NCBI RefSeq assembly: GCF_900115065.1
Contig: NZ_FOVE01000005.1
Location: forward strand, 1 to 64,000
Reading direction: 5' to 3'
Length of the DNA: 64,000 nt
Origin: Formivibrio citricus
Lineage (GTDB): Bacteria > Pseudomonadota > Gammaproteobacteria > Burkholderiales > Chitinibacteraceae
Shown here: positions 20,663 to 30,074 of the stretch, piece after piece
How the letters are laid out: every line of letters begins with the position of its first letter
How positions within the stretch are numbered: the stretch's first letter is position 1
The notes under the pieces: generated by a model
Told to the model about the DNA's origin: nothing
The model's database searches: none
The model's input: only the letters and a program-made list of their open reading frames with translations
Position numbers and translations under genes: made by a program

Positions 20663-21460
20663 ATGAGTAATGTACGTCCTGCTGCGGTAGCCGGTTATTT
20701 TTATCCTGCCGATCGCAACCAGTTGGCCTCCGATATCCGCATGCTGCTGGACAAGACCACGGTCAAGCCAGGCAGCGCGTGCCCCAAAGCGCTGATCGTA
20801 CCCCACGCAGGTTACATTTACTCCGGCCAGACCGCGGCCCATGCCTATCGTCTATTGGAACCCTGGGCTCAAACCATTTCGCGCGTCGTGCTGCTGGGGC
20901 CATCGCACCGGACATTCCTGCGCGGGCTTGCGTTGCCCTCGGCTGATTTTTTTGCCACCCCGCTGGGCGACATTCCCATCGACACGGAAACATGCCAGCG
21001 CCTTGCCGCCTTGCCTCAAGTGCATGTCATCCCGACCAGCCACATTTCCGAACACTCGCTGGAAGTGCAGTTGCCGTTTTTGCAAACAGTGTTGAAAACC
21101 TTCAGCCTGGTGCCGATGGCCATAGGGCTGGCTAGCCCCCAGGAAATTGCCGATGTGCTTGATTTATGCCGTGGGGGACAGGAAACGCTGATCGTCGTCA
21201 GCTCCGACCTCTCCCATTACCAAGCGTATGAACAGGCGCGAATTCACGACACAAACACGCTCAAGCACATTCTCTCGAACGACGGCCAGATTTCCGATGA
21301 CGATGCCTGCGGTGCCGCGCCCATCCGGGGGTTGTTGTACCTGGCTCGCGATCTCGGATTGAAGGCCGAATTGCTGGACTACCGCAACTCCGGAGATACC
21401 GCGGGCGACAAAGACCGGGTCGTGGGGTATGCCGCGATTGCTTTTTCGGAGGCAACATGA
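20663..21460 (+). CDS. amrB: AmmeMemoRadiSam system protein B (Memo family)
   Basis: A 265-residue Memo-family protein, structurally related to extradiol dioxygenases. Start at 20663 is supported by AAAGGA six bases upstream and the conserved opening VRPAAVAGYFYP; the long upstream frame is antisense to yejF. Conserved His and Asp/Cys segments are seen in VPHAGYIYSGQTAAHAY, GPSHRTFLRGLALP, HISEHSLEVQLPFLQ and SSDLSHYQ. Human MEMO1 binds metal and has redox roles; the bacterial function is unknown. First gene of a three-gene overlapping operon with AMMECR1 and radical SAM partners. Confidence 0.93.
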   Translation: MSNVRPAAVAGYFYPADRNQLASDIRMLLDKTTVKPGSACPKALIVPHAGYIYSGQTAAHAYRLLEPWAQTISRVVLLGPSHRTFLRGLALPSADFFATPLGDIPIDTETCQRLAALPQVHVIPTSHISEHSLEVQLPFLQTVLKTFSLVPMAIGLASPQEIADVLDLCRGGQETLIVVSSDLSHYQAYEQARIHDTNTLKHILSNDGQISDDDACGAAPIRGLLYLARDLGLKAELLDYRNSGDTAGDKDRVVGYAAIAFSEAT

Positions 21461-22008
21461 GCAAGACCTTGGGAGAAGAACTGCTTGCTCAGGCTCGGTG
21501 CGCGATCGACGCTGCGCTGGGTGGCCCGCCCTGCCCTGCTGCGGCAGCCGATCTGCCGGAACTGAACGAGTTGGGCGCAACTTTCGTCACGCTCACCAAG
21601 GATGGCCAACTGCGTGGCTGTATCGGATCGCTGCAGGCGTGGCGACCGCTGGTTGAGGACGTTCGTGCCAACGCGGTAGCGGCTGCATTGCACGACCCGC
21701 GCTTCTACCCGCTTGAACGCAACGAGTTCGCCTCGATCCATGTGGAGGTTTCCCTGTTGAGTAAACCGGAACCGCTCGAATTTACGGACGAAGCCGATCT
21801 GTTGCAGAAGATCGTTCCCCACCAGGACGGACTGATTATCAATCGGCACATGCATCGCGCCACCTTTCTGCCGCAGGTCTGGGAACAGTTGCCCGACCCG
21901 CTGCAATTCCTCGCGCACCTCAAGCAGAAATCGGGCTTGCCGGCCGATACCCCCATCGAGCTATTCACCATCCAACGCTATCGGGTGCAAAAATGGAAAG
22001 AAAAGTAG
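21457..22008 (+). CDS. amrA: AmmeMemoRadiSam system protein A (AMMECR1 family)
   Basis: A 183-residue AMMECR1-domain protein. The invariant LRGCIGS motif occurs as GQLRGCIGSLQ, followed by DPRFYPL and a C-terminal YRVQKW. Human AMMECR1 is linked to a contiguous gene syndrome; the molecular role is unknown. The start overlaps the Memo gene by four bases and the end overlaps the radical SAM gene by sixteen, so the three proteins are almost certainly made together. Confidence 0.93.
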   Translation: MSKTLGEELLAQARCAIDAALGGPPCPAAAADLPELNELGATFVTLTKDGQLRGCIGSLQAWRPLVEDVRANAVAAALHDPRFYPLERNEFASIHVEVSLLSKPEPLEFTDEADLLQKIVPHQDGLIINRHMHRATFLPQVWEQLPDPLQFLAHLKQKSGLPADTPIELFTIQRYRVQKWKEK

Positions 22009-23069
22009 CACCGCGCTGGCAGCACAGATTAACCGACGGCCGAATCCAGTGCGATCTCTGTCCGCGTGCCTGCCGCTTGCATGAAGGCCAGCGCGGAGCC
22101 TGTTTCATCCGCATGCGCCAAGGCGACGTTGTTATCCTGACTGCCTACGGCCGATCTTCCGGATTCTGTATCGATCCCGTGGAAAAGAAACCGCTCAACC
22201 ACTTTTATCCGGGATCGAGCATCCTTTCCTTTGGCACGGAAGGCTGCAATCTGGCCTGCAAGTTCTGCCAGAACTGGGACATATCAAAGTCAAGAGAGAC
22301 GGAAACGCTCATCGACGGTGCCACACCCTCCGCGATTGCCGACGCCTGCAAGATCTACGGCGCGGACAGCGTGGCCTTTACCTACAACGATCCGGTGATC
22401 TTCGCCGAATACGCGATGGACGTGGCCGATACCTGCCATGCCGTCGGCGTCAATACCGTCGCCGTCACGGCCGGTTATATCTGCGCCGATGCGCGGCGGG
22501 AATTCTTCGCCAAGATGGATGCGGCCAACGTCGATCTCAAATGTTTCACCGATGATTTTTACGTGCGCCTGTGCGGTGCGCACCTGCAACCGGTTCTGGA
22601 TACGCTGGTTTACCTGAAACATGAAACCGGCGTCTGGCTTGAAATCACGACCCTTTTGATTCCCGGGGAAAACGACAGCCCAGACGAAATCGAAGCCATG
22701 TGCCGCTGGATATTGCGCGAACTCGGGCCGGATACGCCACTGCATTTCACAGCCTTCCATCCGGCCTGGAAACTGCTGGACCATCCACCTACCCCGGCCC
22801 GGACCTTGGTGGCCGCGAGGGAAATCGCTCAACAGGTCGGGCTTCACTATGTGTATCTTGGAAACATCCACACCACGGATGGCGCAACGACCTGGTGCCC
22901 GCAGTGCCATGCCGTATTGATCCGGCGCGAAGGTTACGACATCGCTGAGTACCGCCTCACCGAAGCGGGAACCTGCCCGGACTGCGGCGCAACCATCGCC
23001 GGCCGTTTCGGCCAATTCAAGGGCAGTTTCGGCAATCGCAGAATCCCCGTATATCTCGAAAAACGCTGA
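21993..23069 (+). CDS. amrS: AmmeMemoRadiSam system radical SAM enzyme
   Basis: A 358-residue radical SAM enzyme related to pyruvate formate-lyase activases. An N-terminal zinc-like motif CDLCPRACRLHEGQRGAC precedes the cluster motif Cys85-x3-Cys89-x2-Cys92 (CNLACKFCQNW). A C-terminal segment has two CxxC pairs (CPQCH and CPDCG), suggesting a zinc ribbon. The substrate is unknown; with AMMECR1 and Memo it forms a widely conserved set. It ends 72 bases from a convergent GGDEF-EAL gene. Confidence 0.94.
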   Translation: MERKVAPRWQHRLTDGRIQCDLCPRACRLHEGQRGACFIRMRQGDVVILTAYGRSSGFCIDPVEKKPLNHFYPGSSILSFGTEGCNLACKFCQNWDISKSRETETLIDGATPSAIADACKIYGADSVAFTYNDPVIFAEYAMDVADTCHAVGVNTVAVTAGYICADARREFFAKMDAANVDLKCFTDDFYVRLCGAHLQPVLDTLVYLKHETGVWLEITTLLIPGENDSPDEIEAMCRWILRELGPDTPLHFTAFHPAWKLLDHPPTPARTLVAAREIAQQVGLHYVYLGNIHTTDGATTWCPQCHAVLIRREGYDIAEYRLTEAGTCPDCGATIAGRFGQFKGSFGNRRIPVYLEKR

Positions 23070-23141
23070 TCCGGACATGCACCTCCATGCCGCTTCAAAC
23101 GGCCGGCAGCGAGGAGCAGATCACCGGAACCCCAGATTCTG

Positions 23142-26100
23142 TCAGCCCACCAACTGCTCAGGCGGCATCGGCTTGGCATAGAGATACCCCTGGATAACAT
23201 GGCAACCCAGCGTTTCCAGGAACTGCTGCTGTTCTTCGGTCTCGACTCCCTCGGCAACCAGCTCCAGCCGCATCGAGTGTGCCATTGCCACCACGGCAGC
23301 AATGACGGCCTCCGATTTGACCTGTCCGATGCGCGAAACAAAGAAACGGTCAATCTTGAGCACATTGATCGGGCATTCAATCAAGCGCTGGAGGGAGGAG
23401 TGTTCCATCCCGAAATCGTCGATAGCGATGTGTATGCCGTGATGCCGAAGTTCGCGCAGATTTTCGACCACCACATCGTATTGCCGGATCAGCGCGCGCT
23501 CCGTAATTTCGATTTCCAGCCGTCCGGGTGAAAGCCCGGCCTCCTCCAGCGCCTTGAGCACAGTCGGTACAAATTCCGTACCCAGCAAATCCAGCGTCGA
23601 TACATTGATCGCTATACGATCAAAATCGAATCCTTGCTGCTCCCACAAGGCACCCTGCCGGCACGCAGTGCGCAGCACCCAGGAATCGATACTGCTCAGA
23701 ATGCCGGAAAGTTCGGCCACATCGAGAAATTCCCCCGGCGATAGTAGACCGCGCTCAGGATGCTGCCATCGCAGCAATGCCTCGACGCCCGCCAGTCGTG
23801 CATTCCGCAAATCATGGCGCGGCTGGTAATGCAGGCAGAATTGCTCTTGCGCGAGAGCATTGCGCAACTCGTACTCCAGCAATGTGCGTCGCATGATCAG
23901 CCGGTGCATGTCGTCCGCATAGAAATGGTAGCGATTACCCCCCTGGCTCTTGGCCTGATACATGGCCAGGTCTGCCTGCTGGATAAGCTGCTCGGCATCG
24001 GCATCTTCCGACAGCAGTGAAATGCCGATGCTGGTGCCTACATGAAGGTAATTGCCGCCAACATTGATCGGCTGACTCAGGCTCTCCAGAATGCTCAGGG
24101 CAATCCGCTCGGCATTGCGCGGTGATTCGATCTGGTTGGCAATCACGGCGAACTCGTCGCCCCCCAATCGCGCCACGGTATCGTTCGAACGAATGCATCC
24201 TGAAATGCAGTGCGCAACCGCACACAGCAGTTCGTCGCCAACGGTATGCCCCAATGTGTCGTTGACTTGCTTGAAGTTGTCCAGATCGAAAAACAGCACG
24301 GCAACCATACGATTGGTATGGGTCGACTGTTCAATGGCACTGATCAGGTTCTGACGGAACCGTTCGCGATTAGGCAATCCGGTCAACGGATCATGTTCGG
24401 CAAGATGTCGTGCCTGTTGCTCGGCCTGACGCCGATCGGCAATTTCCACCTGCAGTTGCGTATTGGTCGACAGCAGCGCATCGGTGCGTTTTTGCACCAG
24501 GTCTTCCAGATGGTCGCGAACCTGGCGCAATTCGTTTTCGGTATGCTGCCGCTCCGTGATTTCATCTTCCAGCTTTTCCATCTGCTCGGTCACATGACTG
24601 GCTAACTGATCGAAAGAACTGGCCAGCTCGCCCATTTCATCGCGAACGGGCTGGTTGAAGCGAAAATCGCGGTCGCCGCTGCGGAAACGGGCGATGCCGT
24701 TTACCAGATAGGTGATCCGCCGCGTCAGGTAAGAGGCCATCCAGAAAGCAATCAGGATGACGGCCAGCGCCATCAGCAGTGTAGAGCCCCCCAAGCTGAG
24801 CGCCGTATTTTTCAGGTTGGTCCTGACTGCTTCCAGAGTCTCGGATGCCTGCGATTGCATGTCTGACTCAGTAACCCGGATCAGATCGTCGATTTTTTCC
24901 TTGGTCACGGTTGCTGGCCGGTGGAATTCATCCACGTTTGCACCGATGGTGACAATCCCGAAACCGCGCGGGGTTTGGCCATACTGGCCGGTGTGATAGG
25001 GAATGGCCGCTGCCGTGGTCAGTTTCCACAGCCCGCTCCAGAGAATCAGGAACGATCCGGAACCGCCGTTTTGGGTTACATCGAACCAGCCGATGCACTG
25101 CGGTGCGAAATTCAGATAGCGGCAATCCAGACCGAGCTGCCCTTTACGACTCTGTTCGGTAGCCGGCTTCTTGTCCAGCCCCTGCTCCCTGAAGGTTGGA
25201 ACCGCGGACATGAACTCCCGGTAGGGTTTTCCGCTCTTCTGCCAATCGGCATAGATGCGGTCTTCCAGCCACGCCGGCACCGGCTCGCCCGTTTGCGGAT
25301 CGAACCCCGGAATGAAGTAATGACGGGGGTGCGCAATGCTGCGGCCTTGATGGTCCCAGATGAAGGCGTAATTGCCTGCCGCGGCATCGGGAATATCCGA
25401 ATACCGCTCTTCGGTCGGCACCTGATGGTCGGTAAACTCCATCACGTGATCGTGGTCGAGTGCCAGCGTGACATAACCGATGATCCGGCCACTGCGCACG
25501 ACGGGCGTAGCCCAACGGATCAGGCCCTTGAAACGTTGGCCAACCGGGTTTTCCTTGCCGGCATAGGCTGCATTCTGTGGTTCATAGGGGATCCCCGCCT
25601 TCTTGGCACTCTCCGGCGTATAGTGCCCAACGACCCGCGAGCCCACATAGGCGCCGATGACATCGGAAACATAAATCTCGCCCGGCTTCAGCTTCTTGAG
25701 CGCGGCGAAATAGTTTTCTGCCCGCACATAAGTGTTGCGCGGTTGGGAAATGTCTTTCAGTTCCGGCGAAAGCCTCGGCGAACTGGTCACCTTGATCGAC
25801 TCGCGACCATCAAGATCAACAAAACTGATTTCCAGATAAAGCGGTCGCAATTCTTCCTTGCCGAACCGCTCCTGCGGCCGGTAATGCAGCTCTTTCGTGC
25901 TGGACTTCAAGCTGAAGTTGATTGAATCCTCGACCTTGTGCATACGGGCCGCTTGCCAGGATTTCCCGTCTGGGGCCAACTCCCACTCCCCGTGGTCAAC
26001 CAGTTTGCCTTTTCTGGCTTCAATAAAGCGCCGATAGATTTCTTTATCCGGCGCCAGTGATGCAGCAAGCCGGATATCGTCGTCACGCGCATACAGGAAG

Positions 26101-26423
26101 GAAGCCACCCGTTGCGCCGTATCGGTTGTCATGCGTTCGATGTCGTCACGTGCCCGCGTATCGAGGGCACGAACCGAATCGGCCACGGCCATCTCGCCGA
26201 CCTCGGCCACAGCCTTGTTGGCCCGAGCGGACAAATCATTGGCACGCGACAGGAAGTGTTGCCCCAGATTACTGGCTTGGGACCAGGCCAGCCAGGCGAG
26301 CAGTATCAGCGGCAATATCTTGATGAGGATGAACAATGCCACGAGCTTGGCACGGATGCCCGGATGGATTGCGTCAAAACGCGCCCGGATGCGTTCCCGC
26401 AGATGGTCCAGCGTCTTTTTCAT
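23142..26423 (-). CDS. Membrane GGDEF-EAL protein with large periplasmic sensor
   Basis: A 1093-residue cyclic di-GMP protein. A transmembrane helix near 26-46 and one near 550-572 flank a roughly 500-residue periplasmic region of Cache type. A HAMP segment and a coiled coil (about 590-670) lead to a GGDEF domain with intact GGDEF and I-site RSND, then an EAL domain with EALLRW, NVS, EITE, DDFG, KID and EGVET motifs all kept. Both synthesis and breakdown are therefore possible on sequence. The periplasmic insert is much longer than usual double-Cache domains. It is monocistronic, facing the amrS gene. Confidence 0.92.
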   Translation of the reverse strand: MKKTLDHLRERIRARFDAIHPGIRAKLVALFILIKILPLILLAWLAWSQASNLGQHFLSRANDLSARANKAVAEVGEMAVADSVRALDTRARDDIERMTTDTAQRVASFLYARDDDIRLAASLAPDKEIYRRFIEARKGKLVDHGEWELAPDGKSWQAARMHKVEDSINFSLKSSTKELHYRPQERFGKEELRPLYLEISFVDLDGRESIKVTSSPRLSPELKDISQPRNTYVRAENYFAALKKLKPGEIYVSDVIGAYVGSRVVGHYTPESAKKAGIPYEPQNAAYAGKENPVGQRFKGLIRWATPVVRSGRIIGYVTLALDHDHVMEFTDHQVPTEERYSDIPDAAAGNYAFIWDHQGRSIAHPRHYFIPGFDPQTGEPVPAWLEDRIYADWQKSGKPYREFMSAVPTFREQGLDKKPATEQSRKGQLGLDCRYLNFAPQCIGWFDVTQNGGSGSFLILWSGLWKLTTAAAIPYHTGQYGQTPRGFGIVTIGANVDEFHRPATVTKEKIDDLIRVTESDMQSQASETLEAVRTNLKNTALSLGGSTLLMALAVILIAFWMASYLTRRITYLVNGIARFRSGDRDFRFNQPVRDEMGELASSFDQLASHVTEQMEKLEDEITERQHTENELRQVRDHLEDLVQKRTDALLSTNTQLQVEIADRRQAEQQARHLAEHDPLTGLPNRERFRQNLISAIEQSTHTNRMVAVLFFDLDNFKQVNDTLGHTVGDELLCAVAHCISGCIRSNDTVARLGGDEFAVIANQIESPRNAERIALSILESLSQPINVGGNYLHVGTSIGISLLSEDADAEQLIQQADLAMYQAKSQGGNRYHFYADDMHRLIMRRTLLEYELRNALAQEQFCLHYQPRHDLRNARLAGVEALLRWQHPERGLLSPGEFLDVAELSGILSSIDSWVLRTACRQGALWEQQGFDFDRIAINVSTLDLLGTEFVPTVLKALEEAGLSPGRLEIEITERALIRQYDVVVENLRELRHHGIHIAIDDFGMEHSSLQRLIECPINVLKIDRFFVSRIGQVKSEAVIAAVVAMAHSMRLELVAEGVETEEQQQFLETLGCHVIQGYLYAKPMPPEQLVG

Positions 26424-26758
26424 GCCGCGCCTATGGAAAACTCATAATTGTGTGGTTGCCGATCCGACTTTCTTCGTACGGTAAACACATGACATGCAGG
26501 CTCTGCCTCACTGCCAGCCCTACCGAAATACACAAATTATTTATAGTCAATCGATTGCGATGCCGCCCGTTCATCGCTTTGTCGACACAACAATCCGGAT
26601 CTGAATGAAAAAACGGGGTGCAGAAAATCTGCACCCCGTTTTGTCCGGTGTTTTAGCCTTAGAGCCTGTTCACAATCTGTCGCGAGAAACCGTCAACGTG
26701 GTGAAGAGCCGCGCATGAGCCCCGATCACGGCTTCACAGCAAGATATTGAGCAGGTTC
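26424..26758. other. 335-base intergenic region
   Basis: This gap separates hpt from the GGDEF-EAL gene, both on the minus strand. It contains the hpt terminator at 26610-26642; the part from 26424 to about 26600 must hold the promoter of the GGDEF-EAL gene, although I could not settle on hexamers. It is AT-richer than its surroundings. No gene is evident. Confidence 0.6.
26610..26642 (-). terminator. Strong terminator after the purine salvage operon
   Basis: A perfect 14-bp stem (26610-26623 with 26629-26642) and AAAAT loop, followed on the minus strand by six T. It lies about 115 bases past the hpt stop. Confidence 0.85.
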
Positions 26759-27313
26759 TTACAGGCCCTTCACGGCATAAATGGCCAGCGTATTGCGCCA
26801 GTAATCCTGGTAATCCATGCCACAGCCGAACAGGAAGCGATCTTCGACCTCCATGCCCACGAAATCCGCCTTGATACCCGGCGCTTTGCGATCATGCTGC
26901 TTGTCGATCAGAACGGCGACCAACACTTCCTTGGCGCCCTGCGCCTTGCAATATTCCACGATGGCGGCCAGCGTGTGGCCTTCGTCCAGGATGTCATCGA
27001 CGATCACCACGGTCCGGCCGCGCATGTCGCCACGCGGTGGCACTTTCCACTCGATCTCTCCGCCGCTTGTTTCCATGCGGTAACGTGTGGCATGCAGATA
27101 GGACATCTGCAACGGCAGTTTCAGCCTGGGCAACAAATGTCCGGCAAGTATCATGCCTCCGTTGAGTACGGTGTATATGATCGGGTTGGCATGACGCAAA
27201 CACGCGGTCATGTCTGCCCCCATGCGGTCGATGGCTGCCAGCACTTCCTGTTCGTCATGCAGGCAATCTGCGTTTTCCAAAATGGATTCGATTTGCGGGA
27301 GTTCCAAAGTCAC
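26759..27313 (-). CDS. hpt: Hypoxanthine-guanine phosphoribosyltransferase
   Basis: A 184-residue purine phosphoribosyltransferase converting hypoxanthine or guanine with PRPP to IMP or GMP. The PRPP-binding motif is VVIVDDILDEGHTL, and the C-terminal FLFGCGMDYQDYWRN aligns with base-binding residues. The start codon is GTG at 27313, 18 bases after apt. It is the last gene of the permease-apt-hpt operon. Confidence 0.88.
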   Translation of the reverse strand: MTLELPQIESILENADCLHDEQEVLAAIDRMGADMTACLRHANPIIYTVLNGGMILAGHLLPRLKLPLQMSYLHATRYRMETSGGEIEWKVPPRGDMRGRTVVIVDDILDEGHTLAAIVEYCKAQGAKEVLVAVLIDKQHDRKAPGIKADFVGMEVEDRFLFGCGMDYQDYWRNTLAIYAVKGL

Positions 27314-27331
27314 GATACCAGTTCCAAAAAA

Positions 27332-27880
27332 TCAATGGCCTTCAAAATCACATACGGTAAACAGCGGGATGCCCTGCTCGCGGATCAGTTTCGATCCACC
27401 CAGCTCCGGCAAATCGACGATTGCCGCAGTCTCCACCACTTTGGCGCCGATGCGGTCGAGCAGCTTGGCTGCCGCCAGCATGGTACCTCCGGTGGCAACC
27501 AGATCGTCGATCAACAGGATGCGATCCCCTGCCGTGCAGGCATCGGTATGGATTTCGACGGTGGCCGAACCATATTCAAGCTCATATTCCTCGGCTACGG
27601 TATCGAAGGGCAACTTGCCCTTCTTGCGTACCGGAATGAATCCGAGATTGAGCTCATAAGCCACGACGGCACCAAGGATAAAGCCGCGGGCATCCACGCC
27701 GGCTACATAGTCCAGCTTCTGGTCCATGTAGCGGTGAACGAACACGTCCACCAGCACGCGAAAAGTCTTCTTGTCCTGCAACAGCGGGGTGATATCGCGG
27801 AACATGATGCCGGGCTGGGGCCAGTCCGGCACCGTGCGGATGCGTTCGCGGATGTATTCGGCGTAAAAGGGCTTTTCCAT
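27332..27880 (-). CDS. apt: Adenine phosphoribosyltransferase
   Basis: A 182-residue type I phosphoribosyltransferase making AMP from adenine and PRPP. The PRPP loop is [15 protein letters not shown], and the N-terminal [20 protein letters not shown] is diagnostic of Apt. ATG 27880 fits homologues better than the in-frame codon at 27901, which would overlap the permease end. Spacing to neighbours is 13 and 18 bases, so it belongs to one purine-salvage transcript. Confidence 0.95.
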   Translation of the reverse strand: MEKPFYAEYIRERIRTVPDWPQPGIMFRDITPLLQDKKTFRVLVDVFVHRYMDQKLDYVAGVDARGFILGAVVAYELNLGFIPVRKKGKLPFDTVAEEYELEYGSATVEIHTDACTAGDRILLIDDLVATGGTMLAAAKLLDRIGAKVVETAAIVDLPELGGSKLIREQGIPLFTVCDFEGH

Positions 27881-27893
27881 GATGCGGCGTCGG

Positions 27894-29186
27894 TTATCCA
27901 AAATAGGCGAACTTTACCAGCCACAGCGCCGCAATGACCACTACCGCGATGGAAAGATCCTTGAAACGGCCGGCCAGTGCCTTGATGCCCACATAGCTGA
28001 TGAAGCCGAAGGCAATGCCGTCTGCGATCGAGAAGGTAAACGGCATCGCAAACGCGGTCATCACGGCCGGAGCCGATTCGGTCAGGTCATCCCACTCGAT
28101 TTCAGCCAGGCCGCGAGCCATCAGCACGGCTACGTAGCAGAGCGCCGGGGCGGTGGCGAAAGCGGGAACGGAACCGGCCAGCGGCGCAAAGAACAGCGCC
28201 GCGAGGAACAGGATGGCCACGACCAGCGAGGTCAGGCCGGTGCGGCCGCCTACTGCCGTACCTGCAGCCGATTCGATGTACGCGGTCGTTGAAGAAGTAC
28301 CCAGCACAGCACCGGCGGCAATCGCCACGCTGTCAGCCAGCAGGGCTTTCTTCAGGCGCGGCAGCTTGCCGTCCTTGTCGAGCAGGCCCGCGCGATGCGA
28401 AACGCCGATCAACGTACCGGTGGTATCGAACAGATCCACGAAGAAGAACACGAAAATCACGCCGAGCAGGCCCGCATTCAGCGCGCCGGAAAGGTCCATC
28501 TGCATGAAGGTCGGTGCGATTGAGGGCGGCAGGGAGGCCACGCCGCCAAACTTGGAAAGCCCCATGGCGATGGAAAGCACGGTCACCGACATGATGCCGA
28601 TGATGATGGAGCCCGGCACCTTGCGGTATTCGAGCGCCACGATCAGGAAAAAACCCATGATAGCCAACAGGCAGGAAGGCTCGTGGATCTTGCCCAGCGT
28701 GACCAGCGTTGCGGGCGAACCAACAATGATGCCGGCGTTTTTCAGGGCGATAATCGCCAGGAACATGCCTACGCCGGCGGAAATGGCGAGCTTCAGCGAA
28801 TGCGGAATCGCATTGACGATGGCTTCACGAACCTTGAACAGACTCACGGCCAGAAAGATGATACCCGAGATGAAAACCGCCCCCAGCGCCACTTGCCAAG
28901 TCGTGCCCATCCCCTTGCACACGGTAAAGGTGAAGTAGGCATTCAGCCCCATGCCGGGCGCCAGTGCGATCGGATAATTGGCGACCAGCGCCATGATGCC
29001 GGTACCTAGCGCTGCTGCGAGGCAGGTGGCGACGAATACGGCATTGAAATCCATGCCGGAAATGGAAAGAATCGACGGATTGACGAAGACGATATAGGCC
29101 ATCGTCAGAAAGGTGGTAAAACCGGCGATGACTTCGGTTTTGACGTTAGTGCCGTTTTCCTTGAGCTTGAACAGCCTTTCCAGCAT
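27894..29186 (-). CDS. Purine permease, NCS2 AzgA-like family
   Basis: A 430-residue integral membrane protein with about a dozen hydrophobic segments, matching the NCS2 adenine/guanine/hypoxanthine permease branch (PbuG, AdeP, GhxP). Typical signatures are [16 protein letters not shown] near the start, [10 protein letters not shown] and [14 protein letters not shown]. It imports purine bases with protons; adjacent apt and hpt trap them as nucleotides, which supports the role. It may be transcribed through a hairpin in its leader at 29217-29242. Confidence 0.93.
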   Translation of the reverse strand: MLERLFKLKENGTNVKTEVIAGFTTFLTMAYIVFVNPSILSISGMDFNAVFVATCLAAALGTGIMALVANYPIALAPGMGLNAYFTFTVCKGMGTTWQVALGAVFISGIIFLAVSLFKVREAIVNAIPHSLKLAISAGVGMFLAIIALKNAGIIVGSPATLVTLGKIHEPSCLLAIMGFFLIVALEYRKVPGSIIIGIMSVTVLSIAMGLSKFGGVASLPPSIAPTFMQMDLSGALNAGLLGVIFVFFFVDLFDTTGTLIGVSHRAGLLDKDGKLPRLKKALLADSVAIAAGAVLGTSSTTAYIESAAGTAVGGRTGLTSLVVAILFLAALFFAPLAGSVPAFATAPALCYVAVLMARGLAEIEWDDLTESAPAVMTAFAMPFTFSIADGIAFGFISYVGIKALAGRFKDLSIAVVVIAALWLVKFAYFG

Positions 29187-29216
29187 GGGTGTTCCCCTGT
29201 TAAATAAATGAAGAAA

Positions 29217-29242
29217 GACCAGCCGGCTTGCGCCGACCGGTC
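29217..29242 (-). terminator. Hairpin with GCAA loop between GDT1-type exporter and permease genes
   Basis: An 11-bp stem with one mismatch and one G-U pair (29217-29227 with 29232-29242) closes a four-base loop reading GCAA on the minus strand, followed by TTTCTTC. It lies 53 bases past the exporter stop and 31 before the permease start, so it may end the exporter transcript or act as an attenuator for the permease. Confidence 0.5.
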
Positions 29243-29294
29243 GGTCCTGTCTGCGGATCGTGCGTCTCGAGACTGTTCACATGAATGACAGATC

Positions 29295-29867
29295 TCAGAT
29301 TTGGGTGCCGACTCCGCAGAGCGCCAGCGTCCCCAGCAAAGCAAAAACAGCACAGGCTGCAAAGCGTACATATCGCAGCACATGCATGCGCGCGGAAATC
29401 CAGGTTCCGAGCAGTACTGCCGGCACGTTCGCCAGCATCATGCCCAGCGTCGTTCCCATGACCACCGCCCAGAGCGGCGAATATTTCACCGCCAAAGCGA
29501 CTGTTGCAATTTGCGTCTTGTCGCCGATTTCCGCGATAAAGAATGCAATGGTGGTGGCAAGAAACGCTCCATAGGGCTTGAGTTGCGCTTCGTCTTCCTC
29601 GAATTTATCCGGGATTAGCGCCCAGCCCGCAATAGCGATAAACCCCAAGCCGACGATCCAGCGCAACGCGGCAGGAGAAATCAGGTGGGCCACCCACTGC
29701 CCCAGCCAGCCGGCGGCGAAGTGGTTGAGCGTCGTTGCTACAAATATCCCCAGAATGATCGGCCACGGCTTGCGAAAACGCGCGGCCAGAATCAGGGACA
29801 ACAACTGGGTCTTGTCACCCATTTCGGCAATGGTGACAACACCGGTAGAAAGCAGGAAAGTTTCCAT
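29295..29867 (-). CDS. GDT1/TMEM165-family manganese exporter
   Basis: A 190-residue membrane protein with two repeated halves, each carrying the family signature E-x-G-D-K-T: EMGDKTQ near residue 14 and EIGDKTQ near 108. Six hydrophobic segments are visible. Bacterial members (MneA type) export manganese from the cytoplasm. I start at ATG 29867 (METFLLSTG); the longer frame runs into the riboswitch. The yybP-ykoY element directly upstream supports control by manganese and the transport role. Confidence 0.92.
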   Translation of the reverse strand: METFLLSTGVVTIAEMGDKTQLLSLILAARFRKPWPIILGIFVATTLNHFAAGWLGQWVAHLISPAALRWIVGLGFIAIAGWALIPDKFEEDEAQLKPYGAFLATTIAFFIAEIGDKTQIATVALAVKYSPLWAVVMGTTLGMMLANVPAVLLGTWISARMHVLRYVRFAACAVFALLGTLALCGVGTQI

Positions 29868-29937
29868 GAACGGGATTCCAGGGGCAGGCAGGCGACACGA
29901 GGCCGTTCGCCGCGGCCCACCCCATGAGCGCAGCAAA

Positions 29938-30043
29938 CAAACCTCGGGTCTTGTCAAACCGGTCATTACCGGCCGGATGCGCCATGGGCAAGCCCAAGTC
30001 TGTTGACGCATCCCCGCATCTGGTGCGGCGACTACTCCCCCGA
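29938..30043 (-). ncRNA. yybP-ykoY manganese riboswitch
   Basis: On the minus strand the leader of the GDT1-type gene contains the hallmark segments of this class in order: GGGGAGTAG followed by a stem, then CGTCAACA, then a variable arm, and finally a GACAAGACC-CGAGG segment that closes the four-way structure. Known members bind Mn2+ and turn on exporters of this family. Between aptamer and start codon lie about 70 bases with GC-rich arms that can mask the ribosome site. Limits are approximate. Confidence 0.85.
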
Positions 30044-30074
30044 CGGGAAAAACGCGCGCATTGTATCCTTACAA

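Noticed and set aside
29868-30011. N-terminal extension of the GDT1-type exporter
   Set aside because: The bases belong to the yybP-ykoY riboswitch and the translation shows no membrane or signal pattern.
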